In this document: positions 43,991 through 56,700 of the stretch, piece by piece
Layout: each line of letters opens with the position of its first letter
Position numbering within the stretch: position 1 is the first letter of the stretch
Assembly (NCBI GenBank): GCA_029964075.1
Contig: CM057135.1
Coordinates: 23,400,863-23,464,862 of the forward strand
Reading direction: 5' to 3'
Origin: Patiria pectinifera
Lineage: Eukaryota; Echinodermata; Asteroidea; Valvatida; Asterinidae
DNA: 64,000 nt
Notes under the pieces: model-generated
Database searches by the model: none
Seen by the model: only the letters and a program-made list of their open reading frames with translations
Told to the model about the DNA's origin: nothing
Position numbers and translations under genes: made by a program

Positions 43991-44866
43991 ACCACACCTA
44001 CCAATTCATAAATTATATACATACACACGTGTAGAGTGACTTGAGTATACGCGACGCATAAGTAACATGTTACATGATTGTATTCAAATCGCCAGAAAAA
44101 AAGGGGGCGGGTGCTTTATAATACTGTAAATGAAATTCACAGATTCAGTAGGGCTAAGCACAGGATAGCCACAAAAGGCACACGTACCCACTTAGGCCTA
44201 CACAAATGTATGGATAAAAGGACCATGCTGTGCCCGCGAGTCACCATCGACGTATACAACGCGCTCGCGTTGTCCAACGCAGATTGAATGAGATCGAGAG
44301 TGCATCAAAAATATCCTCGTGACGATTTGAAATATAGACACTAGGCCTTCGCCGTTTATATGCCTTTATAATCGTAGGTAACATAACGTCTGTAGTTACA
44401 AATTATATATAGTCCTATTGATGGAAATAAAACACCTTACCATGTACTGTTTACAATGTGTGTCGGCCCACAGCTTGGAAAATATTAATCAGTTCATGGA
44501 GGATGAGTTTATGCGTGTGCACTGAACTAACTGCGCACGTACGGCATGCACAAACCATAACGACAGCGAAGAACAAACCATAACGTAAGTGTCAGCATAC
44601 CATTTCAACCACTGCCACGCGCACGCGCGTGCACGTACGTGTTTAACTTGGACTACGCAATGCAATGGCCGGCGGTCGGACAGCTAGGCGCGAGGCAGGC
44701 CGCGCTTACATTACGTTCATGCTATGATTAAAATTTTTAAGTGCGCGAACTAGCCTTCGGTACGTGTGAAGGTACGTGTCACGTACGTCGGACTACACAC
44801 ACGTACGTACATACTCGTGTAGTTTTGGGTTTTATTTTTATTTTACCTTGGTTGTCCGCGTATCCT

Positions 44867-44962
44867 GCGACCATCATTACCCGCGCATAAAGTCTTAGGA
44901 GGTGCGCGAAAATTGCGACCATCATTACCCGCGCATAAAGTCTTAGGAGGTGCGCAAAAATT
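44867..44962 (+). repeat. Two-copy 48-bp tandem repeat
   Basis: Copies at 44867-44914 and 44915-44962, starting GCGACCATCATTACCCGCG, with one or two differences. Confidence 0.9.
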
Positions 44963-46033
44963 GCCAAGCCTATTGAACGATGTTCTTCCTCAAAATACGT
45001 GGCCCGTCGGATCACCGTCCGCTTTTCACCGATCATAGTATTCATTTTAAAATATTTGCCGGGGGGGGGGGCGTGCGCCCCCTGCGCCCTCGCTTGATCC
45101 GCCAGTGTTCATTAAATATTCAAATTATATTTTAATAAAAGATCAATATGACAATTTTGTGTAGTACATTGTACATTGTACTTTCAAAAGAACTTGAGAA
45201 GTTCAGCGTTTCAACTTTGGTAGCGGTACGCCACGGGGAATTCCATTACCATATTTGGTCAACTAGACTGTTTCATTTCTTTCAAGGTTTCATTTTTAGA
45301 AAATAATACTGCCAACTTTTTTTACATAAAGTTTAATTTAGATAATCTTGCATGCTCCACGGTGTGAAACATTTTCAAAGTTGTTCATAGGCCTAGGCCC
45401 TGTTTTTTGTAGTTATTAGGCCTTTGGGCTAGGCCTAAGTTTGCGCGCTTCAGGTAATACGATCCTCTCTGAAGTATAATGGAATTGATCATATGACGAC
45501 ATACGCACAACCGATGCATGGTAACGTCACTGGAAACAATGAAACGGTCGAGAAACACTCACATTTATTGGAAATTAATGTACTTTCCTTGATGTCAATT
45601 TGTTCGCCGGCTTTTCAAAGAGGCTGTGTAGTTCATATTTTACAAGTACATTGTCTAGGAAAATATGGATCGTTCAGATTTGTGTAAAAAAATGGGTGGT
45701 TTTGTCATCCAGATACGTGTACGTCGCGTTGATATCGATCAATCGCGCGCGTGATACGCGCATACCCTGATTGGCTAATAGTACGTATCCATAGTGAGCG
45801 CTGTACAAATAAATAGCCCCTCTGTCGGCTATCCAAACAATGAATGGGACGAATGACTCAATATGCAACTGAATGGGAATCGTGTCCCAAATATCGATTT
45901 TCGGTATTTTGTTACGGGCAGGGGCAGTTCCAAATACATGCGGCATGTTTCGAAGTAAAATCAAGATCAAGAATATTGTGTTTATGTCTGTTCTGTTTCC
46001 TCGGAATATACAGCATTTTTACAAAACCAGAAT

Positions 46034-46136
46034 TTCACAAGGTTAGTTATTGAGCGTCCTTCTTTAGATTTTGAGCACTTTTGTTGCTTCAAACGAACAA
46101 AATGCACTAATTACAAATGATGGACTATAGCTTTAA
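46034..46136 (+). repeat. Fragment of the 18118-18604 MITE family
   Basis: Matches 18508-18604 at about 90 percent, including CTTCTTTAGATTTTGAGCAC and the terminal AAATGATGGACTATAG. The left end is missing. Confidence 0.75.
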
Positions 46137-47273
46137 TGTGATTGGCCACATTTTACCATTTATGTGAAGTATCCATGACTGTTTGGCGCAACTGGTCAAT
46201 CTGCGCGATATATCGTTCACGCAGCCATCGGTCGATTGTGCAGTTATCGGGCAATCGCACAGTCATCTATCGATCATGCAAGGAAATGTTTGTGCCATCA
46301 ACAGCTTGTGTCATGCAAGATTTTCGAGATCAAGGAATCATGCAGCAACGTTTGGTCGTTATCGATCGATCGTGCAGGAATGGGTTGCACGTTGGATCGA
46401 TCGCGCAGGAACAGAATTGAACGAACAGGCATGTCATGCGTTGCGCGATTGGTTCATTGGTGTTTTGTTTTTCTTGTCCAATTGGCCGATCACACCCAAC
46501 ATCCATATGTTCACGTTTTGTTGTGGTAAAACCTTTTTTGACCAAATCAGACTTCACTCTTCATGGTGAAAACATTGTTAATGACTGCATGTGCAGTCTT
46601 TTGGGGGTTACTTGTAGATGCTGAACTGACAAGGACTATCCTGCATAAGGAGGCAGTTATAGGTATATTTGGCATTTATGATATTTATAAGTGCCAGTTA
46701 ATAGGAACAATGAAGCACAATAAAAACTTTAACATAACTAAATTCAGGTAACACTTCAGTCAATGAATTTTTTTGGCAATGACTAAATTTCATCATAGTT
46801 TTTGCATCACAAACAGCAGACGATTCAAAGAAAACAGCTTGCTCAAGGTGTAGTTTGTTAGTCTTAACCCCAACACCCTGGGGGGTGTGCAAAATCATAT
46901 TGCAATTGGAGGATTCAGGACTGTTAGGGAAAGCTATTCATTCCTCAGATAATATTGCAGTGACAAATGAAATGTGCACTTTTAAGTTTGTTCTCTATCA
47001 TTTGTTTATCTTGCTTTCAATCTTTTTCTCTTTGAAAACAATATATATAAATAATAAGTCAGTGGTTCACAATGATACTCTCCTCAATGTGGTTAATAAT
47101 AAAGATCAGTTTGCATTTGGTTTGTTTTAAATTTTTTGGGATCTTCAATCAGGCATGTTTGACATTGGTAATGGTTTCTTAGATTTAAAGTTGGTTTAAA
47201 TTTATATGTACTTTTTTAAAAGTTCTTTCATACATTTTTAATGTTTTTCGTTTGATTTTTGAAATCATCCTAG

Positions 47274-47370
47274 GAAATCAACCAGATGAAGCGTCAGTTG
47301 TCCCAGGTCCCAGCACTGCCTCTTGAAAATGCTGAAAGTTCACCTGCTGAAACAGTACCATCAAGCAATG
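47274..47370 (+). other. Exon-like block, unrecognised
   Basis: 97 bases between an acceptor (CATCCTAG) and a donor (AATG|GTAAAC). One frame is open throughout (begins EINQMKRQLSQVPALP, Ser/Pro/Glu-rich). No matching neighbour exon was found. Confidence 0.25.
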
Positions 47371-48730
47371 GTAAACATTCTTTAAAAAATAACATTGTAA
47401 TCATTTGAAAGAAGGCTTAAGAAAGAGGTCACAGTTTTATGTTTAACACACAAGTACATGTATTTTGGTTAATATACCCATTTCAATTGAAATGTAAATT
47501 TGAAGTGAATTGTCGCGCGTGCTGCCGATAGTGTCTCTTGGTCTAGGTAGAGGGCGCTCTTCTGCATGGGCTGCGACAATAAATTTATGTGAATCCCGAG
47601 ATTCGTTCGGTTGAAATATACAACCAGGTAGCTGTACTTAAATACTGAGTCAGGACAGCGAAGGAAGGTGACGATTAAACAGCCAATATTGCAGTGAACT
47701 TTCAACTTCTTTATTTAACATTAACTTAATACATTCGGTATTTAATCAATAATACTACAACACTGCGGGTTCTCCGAAATTACTCCGCCGCGTCATAGAC
47801 CTTAACTTTAATTAGAATTAACACCCACTGGATTTACTCCGGTAGATGTCCCTATCTGCTACCTCTATGCCGGTAATCAGTCAGCTGAAATTACTCTGGT
47901 AGATTTTCTCTGACTGCAACCACTACTCACTTCTGGTTCACTGCCGACACCTTTTTGGTAAACGGTAGCCTACTCTGCCAGGTACAGCTGCGTCTAACTT
48001 AATTTAGCGTAACTTCCCGGAGTCACCGGAGCGTTGAATTCAGGAGTTGCCGCCTTGACCCCTATAACGATTGATCCGACTTAACTTGCGGCAACTCATT
48101 ACTTTACTTTAATTACTCAACAAAAGAAGCGACACAAATAAATATGTTTGAACAATTTATTAAAATACAATGCGACCGGAGTCTCTTATTATCGGTCTTA
48201 AAAGTCAATACAGACAACAACGCATAAATGATAATTACTGGTTGTATGGAATCAGTTGTAGTCTATGAATCAATAAACAGAGGGCATTGTATGGATCAGT
48301 GGGAATAAACTACAAAAATGCACTTGGGAGTCTTCAATTTAGCTCAAATAAAATAGAGAAAAAGCTTCTTACCGATTGATGCGACTGAACTTGCGGCAAC
48401 TGATTGAGGGCGGCACGCACAGCGTTTTTTACTTCCCGCTGTGAAGGGTATAAAGTAATTGTATTTAATAATAAATAACGTGGTTTGGAACGATGAATGG
48501 ATGACTAGCTGCGTGGGCGTGAAGATCGAGTTAACTGTAATGAACGCATAAAAACCTCGTCTAGTTCCCTGCTTATCAATCATTATATATTTACAGTTAA
48601 GTTGAATTATACTAAAAGGAATAAGGAATAAGTTAAGTGAGACCGACGTCAAACCACCTCACGCCACACTGCCGCCGCCCAAAACCAAGTCTGACGAAAC
48701 GTCTCACTTAACTTACACAGGCCTAACATA

Positions 48731-48736
48731 TCGTCA
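48731..48736. mobile_element. Left tip of the MITE split by the gypsy element
   Basis: TCGTCA, preceded by TA, is the outermost part of an inverted end that continues at 59183 beyond the gypsy insertion. GTCA (48733-48736) is the gypsy target duplication. Confidence 0.75.
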
Positions 48737-50432
48737 TGTGACCGGCCAGACTTAAATTCCTGTAATTATGCTGCCAGGTCCCGTCTGTAAAATATTTCTT
48801 TGTCGATGTCTTATATTTTTAGCATAAACAGCGATGCGAAAGTTGTCGAAGCATTGCGAGCGCCCTCTTGTGTTTTCCGTCGAATAGAGCATACCGAGTT
48901 GCGTAACAATTTGCATATGACATGTATGACATGCAGTGCGAAAAAGCCTTTTATTCCGTGCAGTGTCTCAAAGCATAGGGCTTCGGACGCACATTCCGTG
49001 AATTTTTTCGCTAGTTTTCTTGGAGAGTAAGCAAGCATGGGTAGGTCACTTGACTGCTTGTCGTTGCTGCTGCCAGCCACACCTTATTTCGAGCCAGCTT
49101 GTCTATATTTTGCTGTGTTTCTCACGTGGTTTTGCCATGGTTAGCACGCCGCATGTGCATACACATATCGTGTACATGCATATCGTGTAGTTTGCCCAAA
49201 CATCCCGAGGCATAGGTACACAGGCCGCAACTGCTCCGGTAAGTGTTTCAACTTCGTAAATGTTGATGTTATCTTAAATAGCACTTTACGACACATTTTT
49301 ATGCCATGAATACTCAAGGTTGGAAGCCAAGTCTGTATGAAACATTTTTATGTCATAAAATAAATATCCCAGGTTGAAAGCCAAGTCTACAAAAATTGTG
49401 CATAATGTGACTTGAATTTTTGGATACTGAACCGTGTAATATTGACTGTATACTTGCACATACTTCGATCCTAAATATGTTGAATTATAGGGTCAATGCA
49501 CTTTATTGAACTCAAAGTTGGATAGCGTGGATGGATAGAGAAAAAAGAGAATGTTCTAGCCTGAAATGAAACACATTAGACATATAGATGAATGTACGAA
49601 TACAGAATATTGAATACTCTTTTTATGAGCCTTACTGTTTAAACAAACAAATGTTAAGAACTAGATGTACGGTTTAAAATGCATTGTAAATTCATCAATA
49701 TAGAATAACTACGGATGTGTACACACGTACTGTGGAGATGAAACTTTTTGATGGCACTTATGATTATTTAATATTCCTTCATCGAAACATTTATTAATAT
49801 TTATGAGATTACTTAATATGTACAGTAATTTTATTACAGCTACTGCTTGTGGTTCTGTGGTTCCTGATGGTCACAAATAGAGAAGCCTTCTCGAGTAGAC
49901 CAGTGTATCCCTTATCCAGCATCCATAATATTTGGGTACGTGTATAAAACATTATTGCTTGAAATGTGCCTAAGAAATTGGAGATTTAGAGATTTGGAGA
50001 TAAATGTGTTGTAAAATTATTGCATAGCAAGTGCTTATGGAGATTATTTCTCCTTGATTAAATTTTTATGCCTTTAATATTTTTATGCCTCTCGTAAGAA
50101 ATGTACTTGTAAATTCGCAGCAAAAACATTTCTATGGAACAAATCAATGGAAATTGAGGTTTATAGAACCAGTAATGCAATTTCTCATGATAAGAGATAA
50201 CCAAGGATAAGGAGAGATGGTTATTTCAAATAATTAAATAATTGAATATTGGATTCATAGTCATTGTATATTTGTAAATAAATTAATTTCTATTCTTCTG
50301 TTTTCTGTTATTACAGACTGCTGAAGAATGACTGTCGTTTTTTGTAGTAATAAAATTTTGATCAATTTCTAGTGGAATATATACCCAGTGTCACTTTCAA
50401 ATTTTCTGCGTAACCTTTCCAGCTCGGTTACA
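48737..50432 (+). repeat. Gypsy 5' LTR (1696 bp)
   Basis: It contains splice-like signals: CTCCG|GTAAGT at about 49238, TTATTACAG before CTACTGCTTG at about 49840, GGTACGTG at about 49935, and GTTATTACAG at about 50316. The leader may therefore be spliced. Small frames inside (48800-49030, 48811-49080) recur in the 3' LTR and are not genes. Confidence 0.97.
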
Positions 50433-50436
50433 AAAA

Positions 50437-50454
50437 TGGCGTAGTCGGCAGGAT
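50437..50454 (+). promoter_or_regulatory. Primer binding site, tRNA-Ser type
   Basis: TGGCGTAGTCGGCAGGAT, four bases after the LTR, is complementary to CGACTACG plus CCA and adjoining T-arm bases, as in animal tRNA-Ser beginning GTAGTCG. It would prime minus-strand DNA synthesis. Confidence 0.75.
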
Positions 50455-51449
50455 GTCATAAAAGACATCTTTATTTGTGACACTTTGATCAAATATAAAC
50501 GACAGTCATTATTATTATCAATATCATCATCATCATCATCATTATTATCTTCGATGACAACCTTCTTGAGAGAAGCGTCTTTCATCAGAAGGGTGGTTTG
50601 CTGCAGCAGTGCGTTTTACATCATCTAGTCTCCGGACAGACAGCTGCCCAGATGTTCGTCTGAAGTGAGAGTATTTGTAGCTACACACATCTTCTCGGAG
50701 AGCCTTCTTAGCTACACACATCTTCCCCACAGTTTGGCACCGTCGTCTGAGACAGATTGGAGAGACATTCTTCACCATCACCTGTTTTCAGCCGACCGGC
50801 CGTGGAGTGTGCTGCTATAGTATTCAGCTATAGAACTCTTTCACTAATGGTGAACTGTAAACATACTCACTGGGAACAGTGTCTTGCAGTCAATATTTTT
50901 AACATTTTTGATATTGCACATTCATTTGTATTTTAACTTGTAGCCATTGAGCATGTCGTTTTGACAAGTGATAGTTTTGCATGTTAGACACAGATTTATC
51001 ACAGACATTGAACTGATTGGTTGTTTGATTGGTCAAACCAGAGAACAGCTATTTTGGTAAAATCAAGTTTGTCATGGAGATGACGCTTTAAATATTTCAC
51101 ATTTGAGTATATACTCACATTTTGTGTAGCATTTTAGTAACACCGTGGTAGTTTTTTCCCTCTTTTTACATCTGCAGGTTGAAGCTTTACCGGAACAGTT
51201 CTGGCTTCTGTACCTCATGCCTCTCTCCCTGCCCTGCTGTCTTCACTGCAGTTACTACCCGCTTGTTGCTCTCTAAGCCTCTCGTATCCGCAAACCGCTG
51301 TAGCACCAACGTACCGTGTTTGCTTCTTTACCGACGTAGAATACGTGTTAAGGTAATGCATGCTAACCGCTTGCTCGTGCTGCTTGTATTTGTGATTATA
51401 TTTGTCCGTGTACTGACATTTTCAGCAGAGATCTGTGTATGATTCTTTC
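50455..51449 (+). other. Gypsy leader
   Basis: Includes a CATCAT trinucleotide run near 50525. A spliceable block lies at 51179-51354 (acceptor CATCTGCAG, donor GTTAAG|GTAATG). A later acceptor, CATTTTCAGCAG, lies just before gag. Confidence 0.6.
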
Positions 51450-52508
51450 ATGATGGCTACTGGTGGAAAGTCACCTAAGTCAGTTGGGAAACCAGAAACA
51501 AAAATGTCTGAAGGGGAAATGATGGATCAGATAAAGAAGTTGCAGGAACAACTCCATGCAACTACCAGTGAACCAAAGGCCAAAACTAGTCCCGCATTCC
51601 TTCTCATGCCTAGCCAGAAAAAGCTTGCAACATATTCAGGGTTACCTGAGACCACACTTAAATTAGAGGATTGGATCTGTGATGTTAAGGCAACTATCAG
51701 GTCTCGCTCATTAGCAGAGGTAGATAAAGTTGATTTTGTGTTCCAACACTTAATTGGGCCAGCCAGAGAGGAAGTTAAATTCAGACCTAAGAAGAAAGTG
51801 GAAGATGTTTTCAGAATTCTTAGGGAAGTTTTTGGAGATCAGGGGTCTTCCGTTCACTTACAGCGTGCTTTCTTTGAGAGAAGACAAAAGGAAGGAGAGA
51901 ACATTCGTGACTTTTCTCATGCCCTCCTTGACCTGTTTGACAGGGCTTGTCGAAAATCACCCTATCTTAGTGTTCACAAAGAACAGGTGTTGTGTGACCA
52001 ATTTGCAGATGGTGTCTCAGATAGTCTCCTAAGGAAACATTTGAGGAAAAGAGTAAAAGATACCCCTTCGGTTGAATTTTACACTTTGCGGTCTGAAGCC
52101 ATTGATTGGGCTGAAGATCCTACTGACATCACAACCTCGAAACAACAAGTTTCCATTCAAGCAGCCAGAACAAGCCTTGCTTCAGAAACACTAGCATTGA
52201 CTGATATTGTTCACAAACAACAGCAACAAATACAACAACAGCAGAAACAAATTGAGGATGTAACACATTTATTGCAGGAGCATATTAGAATACAAGGGAC
52301 AAACAAAACTCTTGAGTCTAATCCAACACGTAATCTTGAGTCTCGTCCAAGTCGTAGTGACAAAGGTAGAACCAGAATCAAGTGTGATTTTTGTAACGGT
52401 GTAGGTCATTCCCGGGATAGATGTTATAAGTTACAGCTTAAAGAAGCCCAGGCAACCATCGAGAAGCTGAAGAAGGAAGCTAGTGAGAAGTCTTCATCGG
52501 AAAACTAG
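51450..52508 (+). CDS. Gypsy Gag
   Basis: About 352 residues from the first ATG at 51450 (a second at 51453). An N-terminal low-complexity part is followed by a capsid-like region starting KKLATYSGLPETTLKLEDW, containing FQHLIGPAREEV and FFERRQKEGENIRDFSHALL. This resembles the Ty3/gypsy Gag from which PNMA-type domesticated genes derive. Then come a Gln-rich coiled coil (QQQQIQQQQKQIEDV), a CCHC knuckle (CDFCNGVGHSRDRC) and a Lys/Glu-rich tail. The frame is intact. It overlaps the protease frame, which opens at 52487 in the -1 frame, so the family probably uses -1 frameshifting. The sequence at the overlap (GGAAAAC next to the TAG) is not a textbook slippery site. The product packages element RNA. 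Confidence 0.93.
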   Translation: MMATGGKSPKSVGKPETKMSEGEMMDQIKKLQEQLHATTSEPKAKTSPAFLLMPSQKKLATYSGLPETTLKLEDWICDVKATIRSRSLAEVDKVDFVFQHLIGPAREEVKFRPKKKVEDVFRILREVFGDQGSSVHLQRAFFERRQKEGENIRDFSHALLDLFDRACRKSPYLSVHKEQVLCDQFADGVSDSLLRKHLRKRVKDTPSVEFYTLRSEAIDWAEDPTDITTSKQQVSIQAARTSLASETLALTDIVHKQQQQIQQQQKQIEDVTHLLQEHIRIQGTNKTLESNPTRNLESRPSRSDKGRTRIKCDFCNGVGHSRDRCYKLQLKEAQATIEKLKKEASEKSSSEN

Positions 52509-53755
52509 AACCTCCCTTCGCTCAGAGTCCATCGATTGGGAGGCATGGAGTGGACTCAACTGGTCCAAGTAAACATCGTTTGGTAGGAACATGTCCTACA
52601 GTAGTGGCGAATATTGGTGGTAGAGAAATAACTTGTCTTGTCGATACTGGTTCCATGGTCTCAACTCTTACTGAAGAATGTTTTAATTCTTTACTTAAGC
52701 CAAGTGATACACACATACATAGTGAGAATCTGTTTTTGAAGATTACTTCTGCAAGTGGTCTTGAAATACCATATGTTGGCTACATTGAAGTTGATGTTGA
52801 AGTTGATGGGATTAGGATTCCGGAAGTTGGTATTTTGGTAGTCAAGGATTCAGTTGATGTAGAACACCGAGAACAGAAGACAGGTTCCCGGGTTGTTAGG
52901 TATGAACCTACTGCGACCTCTCGTTGAAGCGATGAAAGATGACAACAGTGATCATTCTCCTTCACTTGCATTTGTGACTTCAGTTTTAGCTTTGAAAGAT
53001 TTAGCAGAGGAGATAGAGACGGTTGGTTTTGTGAAAGTTGCAGGTAGTCAGAACATCTTTGTACCCCCAGAATCGTCGGTGACGGTCAGAGCAGAGACAA
53101 ATAGCCATTCTCCATCCAAAGTGGGAATTGTAGAGCCATTAAGGAATTCTGATCATCTTCCTGTTGGGATTCTAATAGCCTCTACACTCGTGGAAGTAGG
53201 TAAAATATTTCCAGTTAGGATTGATAACATGTCTACTTCTGGATTCACTTTGCGTCCAAAAACACGTATAGGAGTTTTACGCATGATAGATGGTGTTGTG
53301 GATAACAGTTCTGAGGTACAATTTCAGGTTTCTGTGAATCACATCCAAATTTCTAGGATTGAAGAGAAATCCACATCTTCTTCACAGTCCTCAGTAGCAG
53401 TAGATTTGACAGGTTTTTCAGGTTCAGATGAGGAGTTGATGGAAGTGAACAAATTATTGGACAAACATAAAGACATATTTGCTGAGCATGAGTTTGACTT
53501 GGGTGAGACGAATACCGTAGAACATCACATAAACACAACTGATTCAGAGCCGGTGGCTCAAACATTTCGTAGGATTCCCCCTAATCAATACGAGCAGGTC
53601 AAACAACATATAAAGGGTTTGCTAGATCATGGTATGGTGACTGAAAGTCACAGTCCTTATGCCGCTCCCATCGTACTTTCTAAGAAGAAGGATGGATCTC
53701 TCAGAATGTGTGTCGACTATCGTCGCCTAAATGCCAAGACAAAAAAAAGATGCAT
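52487..53755 (+). pseudogene. Gypsy pol, protease and start of reverse transcriptase, one frame break inside
   Basis: An aspartic protease with CLVDTGSMVSTL (Asp at about 52642) runs to about 52885, where the frame moves by one base. The gag-proximal frame then meets a stop at 52927, and the protease end (LLGMNLLRPL) is read in the next frame. That frame carries a linker and the start of reverse transcriptase (AAPIVLSKKKDGSLRMCVDY) up to about 53750, where a second break in a run of eight A (53741-53748) shifts the frame again. Both breaks are equivalent to one extra base. They may be real decay or homopolymer/assembly errors. Confidence 0.88.
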
Positions 53756-56700
53756 TTCCTCTTCCCAGAATATCGGAATTAATTGACGCTGCAGTTGGAG
53801 CTAAATTTTTCACATCTTTAGATTTAGCTAGTGGCTACCATCAGGTCAAAGTACGAGAACAAGATCGTGAGAAGACAGCTTTTGTAACTCCCATGGGTCT
53901 GTACGAGTATGTCCGCATGCCTTTTGGCCTCTGTGGAGCTCCAGCAACCTTTCAGAGGTTAATGCAACGGTGTGTTGGGGACCTTGTATACCAGATGTTG
54001 TTCGTATATCTAGACGATATTTGTATATATTCCAAGACGTTCACAGATCACCTGAACCATCTTGACACAGTCTTTACACGTATGAAGCAACACGGTCTCA
54101 AACTTAAACCATCGAAATGTCATTTATTCTGTAAGGAAATACACTATCTTGGGCATGTCTTGTCGGAGAAGGGAATTTCAGCCGATGATGAGAAAATCAA
54201 GGCAGTACGTGATTGGCCAGTACCAACAAGTGTGAAGAAACTGCGTTCTTTCCTAGGTTTCGCCAGTTATTATCGTCGTTTTATTTCTGATTTTGCTCAA
54301 CTTGCTCGTCCATTGCATGCTTTAGTTGGAGTCTGTCACGGTCATGATCCTAAGTTCTTTCGTAACAGGTGGTCTTTGGAGTGCCAGGAGGCATTTGACA
54401 CCTTAAAATCAAGATTTACCAGTACTCCCATATTAGCATTTGCAGATTTTTCTGATACATTCATTCTTGATGTTGACGCTAGTCAGTCCGGGCTTGGGGC
54501 CGTCCTATCACAGATGCAAGGAGGCTCTGAGAGGGTGATAGCATTTGCCAGTCGTACACTACGGAATAGCGAGAAAAACATGGAGAAATACAGTTCTCGG
54601 AAGTTGGAGTTGTTGGGTCTGAAGTGGGCAGTCACTGAAAAATTCAAAGATTACTTGTATGGTTCTCATTTTGTCATTCGTACTGACAATAACCCCTTGA
54701 CACACTTAGAAAATGCAAAGTTGAGTGCTGTGGAACAACGATGGGTTGGTGAATTAGCATCATTTGACTTTCAGATAGTCTATCGTCCAGGTCGTGTCAA
54801 CAAGAATGCTGATGGACTTTCTCGTCAGTTTGAGTCTGAAGAAGATACGTGTTCTGTGTCTCGCATTTCAGTATCCGAAATCACATCTTCGAAGTTGCAC
54901 TTCATTTCTGTAGATTTGCAATCCCAGGTGAACCAGTCTGCGTCTGAGTTAAGTTCAAGTAGAGCACAGTTGAATATTTCAAATCACATTGCTGCATTTC
55001 CTTCATATAATCGAGAAGAGTTGGCTGAGCTGCAGAAGAGCGATCCAGACATTAGCAATTTCCTAGAATATCATGCAACGGAACAAGTTCCACCAAGACA
55101 GAAGCGAAGGATGTTATCTCGGTCTGTCCAAACAATGTTGACACAGATGAAACGGTTTTTGTTAGTTGATGGTGTGTTGTATAGAGATGTCATAGACCCT
55201 AAACTTGGAAACTTACGCCAAACTGTTCTGCCTTCTTCGTTGAGATCTAAGGTTTTGACTCAAGTACATAATCAATTTGGTCATCAAGGAATAGAAAGAA
55301 CTTGTGCCTTGCTTAGAGAACGTTGCTATTGGCCAAACATGTATGCAGATGTAAAGCGCTGGATTGAGAATTGTGAGCGGTGTACCATTGCTAAACTTCC
55401 TCGACCATCAGTCAGGAATCCTCTTGGTCATTTGGTAGCCAGTAAGCCTTTAGAAGTAGTTGCTATTGATTTTACTTTGTTGGAGCTTTCTAGTGACAGA
55501 TTGGAGAATGTATTAGTGATTACTGACGTGTTTTCCAAGTTCACCATTGCAGTGCCAACCAAGGATCAGACTGCCGAAACAACAGCATCAGTTCTTGTTA
55601 AAGAATGGTTTCTTAAATATGGCGCACCACAGAGAATACATTCGGATCAAGGGAGACAATTTGAGTCGGATTTAGTTGCACGTCTTTGTGATTTGTACAA
55701 TATCAATAAAACACGAACAACACCATATCATCCGCAAGGGAACGCCCAATGCGAACGCTTTAATAGAACTATGCATGATCTCCTTCGTACACTTTCTGCT
55801 GCACAGAAGCGATGTTGGTCCAGATTTCTACCTGAACTGACCTACGCATATAATTCTACGCCCCATTCGTCTACTGGTCTTTCACCATTTTACATCATGT
55901 TCGGTCGAGAGCCTTTGCTTCCAGTAGATGCCATGTTGGACAGGGAAGAGAAGAATGCAGCTGTACAAAAGGATTGGGTTTCTTTACATCAGGACAAACT
56001 TCAAAAAGCATATCAACTTGCCATGTGCAAAAATCAACGTGAGCGGAACAAGAACAAGCAAATTTATGATCGGAGAACAAATCCAAACGTATTTCACATA
56101 GGAAACAAGGTGTACCGTCGTAACCATCCCAAGGGTCGAAGTAAAATCCAGGATTCTTATCATCCTCAGGTGTATGTGATAGTTGGTCAACCAGATCCTG
56201 ATAATCTTGTTTATACTATAGAAATGGCTGATGGAAGTGGTGACAGGAGAACTGTCAATTCTGTTGAGTTGAAATTGGTTCCTGTTGGTCTTTTAGAGAC
56301 AAAGTCATTTGCTGAACCCACACATACTCAAACGCCTAAACATACTTCAACAGCTTCATCAGACAGCTCAAGTTCTGAGTCAGATTTTGACATTGGTGTA
56401 GTTATACCCGCACCTGATACAAGTGTTGAGGATAAGCCCAGAAGATCATCGCGTTCCACGAAAGGACAACATAAGAATCCTCATCGTTTACCGAGGTCTG
56501 TCTTGTCTCAACAACAAATAACCAGTATAGGTTTTGATACAAAAACCTTGATCTTTTTACTTGCACTCTTAGTTGTTTTTATGATCTTGATATGTACATC
56601 GAACATGCCAGTACTCCTGAGAATTGGTTGTTCACTCGTGGTACTTTGTGCCGCATGTTTTTACTTCTCTCGAAGTACATGTACAACTGTTATCCAGTAC

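Larger units (their letters stand above)
43196..48730. other. Non-coding stretch with tandem repeats and fragments
   Basis: No complete gene. It includes a two-copy repeat (43345-43725), a tRNA-like sequence, a 48-bp tandem pair, a G-run with GATCCGCCA (45061-45105), a MITE fragment (46034-46136) and one exon-like block. Near the gypsy element, a perfect 14-bp inverted pair (AAGTTAAGTGAGAC at about 48630 and its complement at about 48700) surrounds 56 bases. Confidence 0.5.

Noticed and set aside
48800..49080. Small frames repeated at 57538-57818
   Set aside because: They lie in the two gypsy LTRs and are repeated because the LTRs are.
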